Assembly (NCBI RefSeq): GCF_033898505.1
Contig: NZ_JAXAFK010000007.1
Span: 124,001 to 188,000 of the forward strand
From: Pectobacterium carotovorum
Lineage (GTDB): Bacteria; Pseudomonadota; Gammaproteobacteria; Enterobacterales; Enterobacteriaceae
DNA length: 64,000 bases
Reading direction: 5' to 3'
Part shown: positions 57,179-64,000 of the stretch, piece by piece
Numbering within the stretch: position 1 is the first letter of the stretch
How the letters are laid out: every line of letters starts with the position of its first letter
Program-made: the position numbers and the translations under genes
The notes under the pieces: generated by a model
Seen by the model: only the letters and a program-made list of their open reading frames with translations
The model's database searches: none
What the model was told of the DNA's origin: nothing

Positions 57179-58363
57179 ATGTCACAGGTTTTACATTTCA
57201 TTTTGGCAACGGCGGCAATTTTTTTGCTGGCGCTACTCGTCAGCCATGACAGAAAACGCATCCGCCTGCGCTTTATTGTGCAGTTGCTGGTCATCGAAGT
57301 TTTGCTGGCCTATTTCCTTTTGCATTCCAGCATCGGGCTTAATGCGATTAGTTCCTTTGCCGGTTTGTTTGAAAAGCTCTTATCTTTCGCCAATCAAGGC
57401 ACCGACTTTGTGTTTGGCGGCATGAACGCACAAGGGCTTTCCTTTATCTTCCTCAATGTGCTCTGCCCTATTGTCTTTATTTCCGCGCTGATCGGCATTT
57501 TGCAGCACTGGCGAATTTTACCTTTGATTATCAAAGGCATCGGTACGTTATTGTCCAAAGTCAACGGGATGGGGAAACTGGAGTCGTTTAACGCCGTGAG
57601 TACGCTGATGCTCGGGCAGTCGGAGAACTTTATCGTCTATAAAGGCATCATTGCTGACATGTCACCACGGCGGATGTACACGATGGCCGCGACGGCGATG
57701 TCGACCGTTTCGATGTCGATCATCAGCGCCTACATGACCATGCTGGACGCCAAATACGTGGTTGCAGCGCTGATTCTGAATATGTTCAGCACCTTTATCG
57801 TGCTGTCGATCATCAACCCTTATCAGCCTGATGATGAACCAGAATTGAAGCTGGAAAAGCTGCATGAAGACCAAAGCTTCTTTGAAATGCTGGGAGAATA
57901 CATCCTTGCTGGTTTTAAAGTGGCGATGATTATTATGGCGATGCTGATCGGTTTCGTGGCCTTGATTGCCGCCGTCAATGCGCTGTTCAGCACCATTTTC
58001 GGTATTAGCTTCCAGGCAATTATGGGCTATGTCTTTTCACCGCTGGCATGGCTGATCGGCATTCCGTCTTCCGATATCCTGAACGCGGGCAGCATTATGG
58101 CAACCAAACTGGTAGCGAATGAATTCGTTGCCATGATCGAATTGAAGAATATCGCGGCAGAGATGTCACCACGCGGACTGGGCATTTTGTCCGTGTTCCT
58201 GATTTCCTTCGCCAACTTCGCGTCAATCGGCATTATCGCCGGTGCGATCAAAGGGCTGAATGAAGCACAGGGCAACGTGGTATCGCGCTTCGGCCTGAAG
58301 CTGGTTTATGGTTCTACGCTGGTGAGTTTACTGTCTGCGGCAGTCGCGGGACTGGTGCTGTAA
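57179..58363 (+). CDS. nupC: Concentrative nucleoside transporter NupC
   Basis: 394 aa from ATG 57179 (MSQVLHFIL), which aligns with E. coli NupC MDRVLHF; an in-frame TTG at 57164 is too close to the GGGGA. CNT family: N-terminal Nucleos_tra2_N, the gate domain [13 protein letters not shown] and the C-terminal core with [16 protein letters not shown] and [18 protein letters not shown]. Proton-driven uptake of pyrimidine and some purine nucleosides. Confidence 0.95.
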   Translation: MSQVLHFILATAAIFLLALLVSHDRKRIRLRFIVQLLVIEVLLAYFLLHSSIGLNAISSFAGLFEKLLSFANQGTDFVFGGMNAQGLSFIFLNVLCPIVFISALIGILQHWRILPLIIKGIGTLLSKVNGMGKLESFNAVSTLMLGQSENFIVYKGIIADMSPRRMYTMAATAMSTVSMSIISAYMTMLDAKYVVAALILNMFSTFIVLSIINPYQPDDEPELKLEKLHEDQSFFEMLGEYILAGFKVAMIIMAMLIGFVALIAAVNALFSTIFGISFQAIMGYVFSPLAWLIGIPSSDILNAGSIMATKLVANEFVAMIELKNIAAEMSPRGLGILSVFLISFANFASIGIIAGAIKGLNEAQGNVVSRFGLKLVYGSTLVSLLSAAVAGLVL

Positions 58364-58408
58364 ACGTGTGTGATGAAAATCATTAGGCTGATGATAAATT
58401 CAGTCGAG

Positions 58409-58513
58409 CGATGATAATGGGTAGATCGTAAAGACGCTGTAAATACATCCCTGTACGCTCGGATTGCGCCATCCATGGCGCAAACGCTTTACTCTTCTAT
58501 CCCATTATCACCG
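58409..58513. repeat. Palindromic intergenic repeat, family 1, short copy
   Basis: 105 bp, inverted relative to 24366-24545. The ends CGATGATAATGGG and CCCATTATCACCG form the outer stem. The arms GTAAAGACGCTGTAAATACATCCC..GCTCGG and GGCGCAAACGCTTTACTCTTCTAT match the longer copy. The centre is a single perfect hairpin TTGCGCCAT-CC-ATGGCGCAA in place of the three hairpins of the long copy. It lies between nupC and the lipoprotein gene. Confidence 0.8.
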
Positions 58514-58579
58514 TTCTTGTTCTGTAGATAGATTTGCAAACGGCCTGAATCGGCCCCTGAAAGAGGGGCTGATGAAGGA

Positions 58580-59020
58580 TCAAAATGCGACGCAGACGGG
58601 CGCATCAATCCGCATAACGGATTCCTGCGCGAAACGTGATTTGTAGAGGGTACGCAACGCTTCAATATCGCGCTCTTTATCAGCGCCATGAATCAACATC
58701 AGCGCCTTGCTGTTCTCTCGGGCAACAACTCCATCGTTCCCCAGCCATTGTCCTTTGGCATCGAACACCGTCAGCCCTTCTTTAAAGCGCGGTGTTACCT
58801 CACCGTCCAGAAACGCTTTCCACTCGGCATCGGAAATCACCGGGCCAGCAGGACGATTCAAACCAAAATAAAGCGTGGTCTGCACCTGCTTGTCGCCAAT
58901 CTGGCACGACTCAGCGGCCGGTGCAGCGGCAACAGCAGTGGATGAGCGCGGCAGCGAACTGCAACCGCTTGCCAGTAGTGCGCCCAACAGCAACGATACC
59001 GCGATAACTTTCTGCTTCAT
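58580..59020 (-). CDS. DUF3574 family lipoprotein
   Basis: 146 aa from MKQKVIAVSLLLGALLASGC; five upstream residues are excluded. The lipobox LLASGC (Cys20) marks a lipoprotein; the residue after it is Ser, favouring the outer membrane. The DUF3574 body contains QTTLYFGLNRPAGPVISDAEWKAFLDGEVTPRFKEGLTVFDAKGQW. Function unknown. Confidence 0.88.
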   Translation of the reverse strand: MKQKVIAVSLLLGALLASGCSSLPRSSTAVAAAPAAESCQIGDKQVQTTLYFGLNRPAGPVISDAEWKAFLDGEVTPRFKEGLTVFDAKGQWLGNDGVVARENSKALMLIHGADKERDIEALRTLYKSRFAQESVMRIDAPVCVAF

Positions 59021-59104
59021 TACTCGTTCTCTCATCCGTGGTTATGCTTTCTCAGGGGGCATTCCCCCTGAGAGCCGACGCGCACGATCAGCCAACACGT
59101 ACTA

Positions 59105-60256
59105 TCAGGCCTGATTCTGTCGCCACCACTCGGACAGCAAAATGCCCGTTGCGACAGAAATATTCAGACTTTCAACCTTACCGGTACCGCCGATAGAGAC
59201 TTTTACATCCCCTTGTTGCCAGGCGCTATCTGACAGGCCATCACCTTCCTGACCCAGCACGATCACGGTTTTCGCCGGAAGCGTCGCTTGCGACAATGCC
59301 GTGCCTTTATGGCTGGACGTGGTCACAATGGTGTAGCCAGCGCGACGGAATTCCGCCAGCACGGACAGGAAATCGTCAGCGTTAATCGCTTTAACGTGTT
59401 CTGCCCCGCCTTCCGCCGTACGCACGGCCGCGCCAGATTCCAGCAGCGCTGCATCCTGAACCAGAATACCTTTCACGCCGAAATGTGCGCAGCTGCGCAT
59501 AATACCGCCGAGGTTGTGCGGGTTGCCCACATCTTCCAGCGCCAGTACACAGTCATGCTCACCCGCCGTTTTCAGGTACTCACGCACATCCATTCCCTGA
59601 CGCTTTTTAATCAGGAAGCAGACGCCGCCGTGGTGTTCAGTACCGGAAGCCTTGATCAGCTCTTCCTCTTCCACAACGTGGTACGCCTTGCGGTTTGCCG
59701 CCATCCAGCGCAGTGCATCGCGGAAACGCGGCGTCACTTCTTGCAGGAACCAGGCGCGAACAATCACCTCAGAACGGTTTTTAAACAGCGCCTGACAGGC
59801 GTTTTCGCCGTAAACCCGTGTTTCTTCCTGACGCTGGCGACGCAGTTGCTCAGGATCGATCTGGCTTTTGCCCGTAATACCGCCGTGATCCGGCGTTTCG
59901 CTGTCGCCCGGCGCACGAGACACGGTTTTCCACGGGGATTCATAACCGCCCGTCTCTTCACCGCGTGGACGCCGAGGACGATCGCCGCTGCGTTCGTTAC
60001 GATCTTTATTGCCCCACGGCGTTTTCGCATTGCTATCGCCGTCGCGGGACGGATTTTCCCGGGCATAGCGCGGGTTAACGTCGCGCGGATGCTTCGGCTT
60101 TTCACGCTGATCCCGTGAGCCGCCGCCATCACGCCGATCGCCACGGCGATCTTTGTCAGCAGGGCGCTTGTTTTTATTCTCTTTCTCGCCCTCATCATCA
60201 CTACGGACGTACATCACGCGGACTTTGCCGCTTTTACTATTGAATGAATCGCTCAT
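59105..60256 (-). CDS. yfiF: TrmH/SpoU-family RNA methyltransferase YfiF
   Basis: 383 aa from [19 protein letters not shown] with GGAG six bases upstream. Residues 1-130 are a highly charged disordered tail (Arg/Asp/Glu/Lys), longer than in E. coli YfiF (345 aa in total). The SpoU N-domain is near 150-220 and the SPOUT core follows: [32 protein letters not shown] and [18 protein letters not shown], with the trefoil-knot SAM motifs intact. The RNA target is unproven. Divergent from trxC. Confidence 0.93.
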   Translation of the reverse strand: MSDSFNSKSGKVRVMYVRSDDEGEKENKNKRPADKDRRGDRRDGGGSRDQREKPKHPRDVNPRYARENPSRDGDSNAKTPWGNKDRNERSGDRPRRPRGEETGGYESPWKTVSRAPGDSETPDHGGITGKSQIDPEQLRRQRQEETRVYGENACQALFKNRSEVIVRAWFLQEVTPRFRDALRWMAANRKAYHVVEEEELIKASGTEHHGGVCFLIKKRQGMDVREYLKTAGEHDCVLALEDVGNPHNLGGIMRSCAHFGVKGILVQDAALLESGAAVRTAEGGAEHVKAINADDFLSVLAEFRRAGYTIVTTSSHKGTALSQATLPAKTVIVLGQEGDGLSDSAWQQGDVKVSIGGTGKVESLNISVATGILLSEWWRQNQA

Positions 60257-60505
60257 TGTTTTCTCCACCTACGCGCTGGGCGCGAAGATTACCTTATGTA
60301 CACCCGCTTAGCCACACGCTTGTGGTAAAAGAGCGCTAACAGTCAGAAGCTATTGTAGCTATTGGGCAAACCACGTTGTTGCCATAATGTCTCCCCACCA
60401 TAATTTATTCACGCTTAAGCAACATGCCGTTGACTTTCCAATGCCGCGTTACGCGCATTTTATCAGCGACATCTTTATTTTAGCCCTTTTATCTGAGGCC
60501 CTGTT

Positions 60506-60925
60506 ATGAATACGGTATGTGGATCTTGCCAAACAACCAATCGCCTGCCAGAAGAGCGTGTTGATGACCATGCAAAATGTGGTCGTTGCGGAGAAACCTT
60601 ATTCAGCGGTGACGTCATCAATGCCACAGAGGCAACGCTCGATAAACTGTTGCAGGACGATCTTCCCGTCGTGGTCGACTTCTGGGCGCCCTGGTGCGGC
60701 CCCTGCGTCAACTTCGCTCCCATATTTGAAAATGTCGCGCAGGAACGTAGTGGGAAAATCCGCTTTATTAAGGTCAACACCGAAGCCGAACCGGCGCTCA
60801 GCGCTCGTTTCCGCATCCGCAGCATTCCAACCCTCATGATCTTCAAACAGGGCCAGATGGTGGATATCCTCAACGGCGCATTGCCAAAAGCACCGTTTGA
60901 GAGCTGGCTGGACGAATCGCTGTAG
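60506..60925 (+). CDS. trxC: Thioredoxin 2
   Basis: 139 aa. An N-terminal zinc domain with two Cys-x2-Cys pairs (CGSC, CGRC) precedes a thioredoxin fold with active site FWAPWCGPC near residue 65. Matches E. coli TrxC, whose gene is induced by OxyR. In order yfiF-trxC-yfiP-pat as in E. coli. Confidence 0.97.
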   Translation: MNTVCGSCQTTNRLPEERVDDHAKCGRCGETLFSGDVINATEATLDKLLQDDLPVVVDFWAPWCGPCVNFAPIFENVAQERSGKIRFIKVNTEAEPALSARFRIRSIPTLMIFKQGQMVDILNGALPKAPFESWLDESL

Positions 60926-60944
60926 AGAATTGGGATAGGATCGT

Positions 60945-60960
60945 GAGGCATTATTGCCTC
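60945..60960 (+). terminator. Terminator of trxC
   Basis: The perfect stem GAGGCA / TGCCTC with loop TTAT is followed by CTCCCCTTTT, 19 bases after the trxC stop. Confidence 0.75.
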
Positions 60961-61006
60961 CTCCCCTTTTGGTCAACCCGCCTGTCGATTAGAATGTCGC
61001 CTTTCT

Positions 61007-61042
61007 GAACCTGCTTCTCAAGCATTAAAACGAAGCAGGTTC
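61007..61042 (+). promoter_or_regulatory. 11-bp inverted repeat upstream of tapT
   Basis: GAACCTGCTTC and GAAGCAGGTTC are perfect complements separated by 14 bases, ending 30 bases before the tapT ATG. Could fold in the 5' UTR or bind a dimeric regulator. Confidence 0.5.
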
Positions 61043-61072
61043 GTTGCAGAATCTCATGGCGTCACCTATTTC

Positions 61073-61822
61073 ATGATCAACCATCCTTTAATGGTCAACC
61101 GTCCTACCAGGGACAATGCCGTACTCCGCCTGCGCCAGCAGCGTCTTGAGCAGTCAACCAAACCGTTCCGCGCCCGTGGCTGCCGCGTAGTACGCTGCCA
61201 GCAGTGTTTGTTGCCCGCAACCAACTGCCTGTGTCACACCATTCAGGCGCAGGAGTCCCGCAGCCGCGTCTGTCTGGTAATGTTTGATACCGAACCGTTA
61301 AAGCCGAGCAATACCGGACGTCTTATCGCCGATATTCTCCCTGAGACGCAGGCGTTTCGCTGGTCACGTACCGATCCCGATCCCGAATTGCTGGCTACTC
61401 TGCAAAACCCGGACGTTCAGCCGTATCTGGTTTTCCTTGCCGATGCCGCGGAAGAAGGACGCCAGGTGTTTCACCAACTTCCCGCAACGGAAAAGCCTGC
61501 GCTATTTGTCTTACTCGATGGTACGTGGCCGGAAGCGCGTAAAATGTTCCGCAAAAGCCCCTATCTGGACAATCTGCCGATCCTGTCGCTGAATGTAGAG
61601 GCACTTTCCCGCTATCAGTTGCGTGAAGCCAGTAGCGCAGGACAACACTGCACCGCCGAGATTGCTATCGCTCTGCTCGCTCAGGCAGGCGACACCGTTG
61701 CGGCTGACGCGCTATCGCAGCACTTTGACCGTTTCCGGCGACACTATCTGGCAGGGAAATCACACCACAACGTGCGGGAAAATTTACCCATCGTCACAGC
61801 ACAACTGGCAGAAAGCGTTTAG
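61073..61822 (+). CDS. tapT: tRNA-uridine aminocarboxypropyltransferase TapT (DTW domain)
   Basis: 249 aa. The DTW domain has a Cys cluster CQQCLLPATNCLC, MFDTEPLKPSNTGRLIADI and the DGTWPEARKM signature (residues about 150-160). E. coli YfiP/TapT forms acp3U at position 47 of several tRNAs from SAM. The ATG at 61091 is an alternative start; neither has a clear ribosome site. patZ begins 33 bases downstream. Confidence 0.93.
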   Translation: MINHPLMVNRPTRDNAVLRLRQQRLEQSTKPFRARGCRVVRCQQCLLPATNCLCHTIQAQESRSRVCLVMFDTEPLKPSNTGRLIADILPETQAFRWSRTDPDPELLATLQNPDVQPYLVFLADAAEEGRQVFHQLPATEKPALFVLLDGTWPEARKMFRKSPYLDNLPILSLNVEALSRYQLREASSAGQHCTAEIAIALLAQAGDTVAADALSQHFDRFRRHYLAGKSHHNVRENLPIVTAQLAESV

Positions 61823-61855
61823 TATCAAAGGGGATTGATGTGTAAGGAGTGACGC

Positions 61856-64000
61856 ATGAGCCAGCGCGGATTGGAAGCACTGTTACGCCCTAAGTCTATC
61901 GCCGTTCTCGGCGCATCCGAAAAACCGGGACGAGCCGGTTTTCTAATGATGAAAAACCTGCTGGACGGTCATTTCAGCGGTCCCGTGTTGCCTGTTACAC
62001 CGAAATATCGTGCCGTTTGCGGCGTGCTGGCCTACCCGACGGTCGACAGCCTGCCGATGACGCCCGACCTTGCCGTGATTTGCACCAATGCCAGCCGTAA
62101 TCTCACGCTGTTAGAAGCTCTTGGACAGAAAGGCTGCAAAACGGTCATCATCCTCTCCGCACCGCCAACCCAGTTCAGCGAATTAAAGGCCTGCGCCGTG
62201 CGCTACCACATGCGACTGCTTGGCCCCAACAGCCTCGGGCTACTCGCCCCCTGGCAAGGCCTGAATGCCAGTTTCTCCCCAGTCCCGATTATGAAAGGCA
62301 AACTGGCATTTATCTCGCAGTCGGCCGCCGTTTCCAACACGATACTGGACTGGGCGCAGCAGCGCGGTATTGGCTTTTCCTATTTTATCGCCTTGGGCGA
62401 CAGCCTGGATATCGATGTCGACGACCTATTAGATTTTCTGGCACGCGATGGAAAAACCAGTGCAATTCTGTTGCATCTGGAACACATCAGCGATGCACGC
62501 CGCTTTCTTTCCGCCTCCCGTAGTGCCTCCCGAAATAAACCGATACTGGTGATAAAAAGCGGGCGCAGCCAGCAGGCACAGCAACTGCTGAATGACCAGC
62601 GCCACGGTTTGGATGCCGCCTATGACGCAGCCATTCAGCGTGCAGGTTTGTTGCGGGTACGGGATACGCATGAGCTTTTTTCCGCGGTGGAAACTTTAAG
62701 CCACCTGCGACCGCTGCGCGGTGAACGCTTGATGTTGGTGAGCAACGGCGCGTCGCCGGCCGCACAGGCGCTGGATCAGCTTCTCAGCCGACAAGGCAAG
62801 CTGGCACAGCTCAGCGAGGTGACCCGCCAAGCGTTACAGGAAGCGTTACCGCAGACCGTCACTATCGGTAATCCGCTCGACCTGCGTGATGATGCGACAG
62901 CCGCCCGCTATCTGGCAGCGATTTCTGTCTTACTCGACAGCGACGACGTCGATGCACTCTTGATCATTCACGCGCCCAGCGCTGCCGCCCCCAGCACCGA
63001 GAGCGCTGCGCAGTTGATTACGCTCTTTCAACAACATCCGCGTGGGAAGAGAATTACGCTACTGACCAACTGGTGCGGCGAATTCTCCTCGCAGGAAGCG
63101 CGGCGCTTGTTTAACGACGCCGGCATTCCGACCTATCGCACGCCAGAAGGCGCGGTAACAGCATTTATGCATATCGTCGAATATCGACGTAATCAGAAAC
63201 AGTTAAAGGAAACCCCGGCGCTGCCGCTGGATTTAGGCATCAACGCCAGTCAGGCACATGCGCTGATTCATCAGGCACTGTCCGATGGCGTCACTCAGCT
63301 CGATACGCATGAAGTTCAGCCAATCCTGCAAGCCTATGGTTTGAATACATTACCTACCTGGATTGCTGGCGACAGCGCAGAAGCCGTCCATATTGCCGAG
63401 CAGATTGGCTACCCGGTCGCGATTAAACTGAGATCGCCAGATATTCCGCATAAATCGGAAGTTCAGGGCGTCATGCTATATCTGCGAACCGCCAGAGAAG
63501 TTCAACAGGCGGCGGATGCCATTCTTGACCGGGTGAAACGCACCTATCCGCAGGCGCGCATTTACGGCCTGCTGGTGCAGAGCATGGCAAATCGCGCCGG
63601 CGCGCAGGAGCTCAGGATTGCCGTCGAACAGGATCCCGTTTTTGGTCCGCTGATTATGCTGGGCGAAGGCGGCGTTGAATGGCGAGAAAAGCAGACCGCC
63701 GTCGCATTGCCTCCGCTGAATATGACGCTGGCCCGCTATCTGGTGCTGCAAGCAGTGAAAGGCGGCAAGATTCGCGAATACAGCGCGTTGCGTCCGCTGG
63801 ATATTCCCGCGCTTAGCCGCTTGCTAGTTCAGGTTTCCAACCTGATTCTCGACTGCCCTGAAATTTCCCGGCTAGACATTCATCCGCTGCTGGCATCTGG
63901 GGATGCGTTTACGCTGCTGGATGTCACGCTGCATCTGACACCGTTCAGTGGCGATCCCCAGTCAAGGCTGGCAATCCGCCCCTATCCACATGAACTGGAA
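61856..64000 (+). CDS. patZ: Protein lysine acetyltransferase PatZ (YfiQ/Pka), 3' end missing
   Basis: 715 codons are visible and the frame runs off the window. ATG 61856 has AAGGAG nearby, and MSQRGLEALLRPKSIAVLGASEKPGRAGF matches E. coli PatZ. The visible part is the NDP-forming acyl-CoA-synthetase-like region: CoA-binding domain 1-130, succinyl-CoA-ligase-like domain around 150-480 and an ATP-grasp segment after 490 (IGYPVAIKLRSPDIPHKSEVQGVML). The catalytic GNAT domain expected after residue 715 is outside. It acetylates Acs and other proteins. Confidence 0.95.
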   Translation, partial: MSQRGLEALLRPKSIAVLGASEKPGRAGFLMMKNLLDGHFSGPVLPVTPKYRAVCGVLAYPTVDSLPMTPDLAVICTNASRNLTLLEALGQKGCKTVIILSAPPTQFSELKACAVRYHMRLLGPNSLGLLAPWQGLNASFSPVPIMKGKLAFISQSAAVSNTILDWAQQRGIGFSYFIALGDSLDIDVDDLLDFLARDGKTSAILLHLEHISDARRFLSASRSASRNKPILVIKSGRSQQAQQLLNDQRHGLDAAYDAAIQRAGLLRVRDTHELFSAVETLSHLRPLRGERLMLVSNGASPAAQALDQLLSRQGKLAQLSEVTRQALQEALPQTVTIGNPLDLRDDATAARYLAAISVLLDSDDVDALLIIHAPSAAAPSTESAAQLITLFQQHPRGKRITLLTNWCGEFSSQEARRLFNDAGIPTYRTPEGAVTAFMHIVEYRRNQKQLKETPALPLDLGINASQAHALIHQALSDGVTQLDTHEVQPILQAYGLNTLPTWIAGDSAEAVHIAEQIGYPVAIKLRSPDIPHKSEVQGVMLYLRTAREVQQAADAILDRVKRTYPQARIYGLLVQSMANRAGAQELRIAVEQDPVFGPLIMLGEGGVEWREKQTAVALPPLNMTLARYLVLQAVKGGKIREYSALRPLDIPALSRLLVQVSNLILDCPEISRLDIHPLLASGDAFTLLDVTLHLTPFSGDPQSRLAIRPYPHELE

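Noticed and set aside
1..64000. CRISPR arrays or complete insertion sequences
   Set aside because: I saw no regularly spaced direct repeats with unique spacers and no transposase gene; the repeats present are palindromic intergenic elements.

Overview
The window reads as chromosome of a soft-rot enterobacterium, most likely Pectobacterium. Core proteins (ProA/B, PepD, FadE, ProVWX, EmrAB, TrxC, PatZ) are close to their Escherichia coli counterparts and many keep E. coli-like neighbours. Blocks from separate E. coli map positions lie side by side, and Pectobacterium/Klebsiella-type gene sets (methionine salvage mtn, purine-nitrogen hpx) lie among them. I saw no rRNA, CRISPR array or complete insertion sequence.

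Region by region. (1) 1-3844 is an AT-rich accessory island beside a tRNA-Thr(CGU) gene (thrW), a known integration hotspot next to proBA. It holds a Fic toxin with its antitoxin (cut by the window edge), an orphan Hcp gene joined to a DUF4225-like putative type VI cargo effector, two paralogous small membrane proteins convergent to it (candidate immunity proteins), and a broken ribbon-helix-helix-like gene. (2) 3845-21513 is mostly core: thrW, an Ala-rich secreted coiled-coil protein, proA-proB, crl, two large tandem ankyrin proteins, frsA, gpt, pepD, dinB with a LexA box, an XRE/MmyB regulator divergent from yafE, dpaA/yafK, yafJ and gmhA. (3) 21862-25011: fadE with a FadR-like operator, a palindromic repeat, yajD. 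(4) 25125-31840: methionine salvage, mtnK/mtnA divergent, mtnBCD divergent from mtnE-mtnU, with MetJ-box-like 8-mers in both divergent gaps. (5) 31900-33594: an orphan CysI-type sulfite reductase hemoprotein. (6) 33961-44653: hpxKJIHGF, hpxU and hpxWXYZ, for uptake and breakdown of allantoate via ureidoglycine and oxalurate to oxamate and oxalate. Both operons show sigma-54-type promoters, and a perfect NtrC-type palindrome lies by the 3' end of hpxU. (7) 44693-56966: a VOC protein, proVWX, a periplasmic lactonase-like beta-propeller, an MFS exporter, ygaZH, mprA-emrAB. (8) 57179-64000: nupC, a second copy of the palindromic repeat, a DUF3574 lipoprotein, yfiF, trxC, tapT and patZ (cut by the window end).

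The least explained signals are two families of intergenic palindromic repeats. Within each family the two copies differ in sequence but keep their base pairing. One copy of the larger family lies between the NtrC-type site and the sigma-54 promoter of hpxF, so it lengthens the enhancer-promoter distance to about 500 bp. Other leads are the Hcp/DUF4225/membrane-protein module at thrW, the ankyrin pair between frsA and crl, and a triple 20-bp direct repeat between yafE and its divergent regulator.
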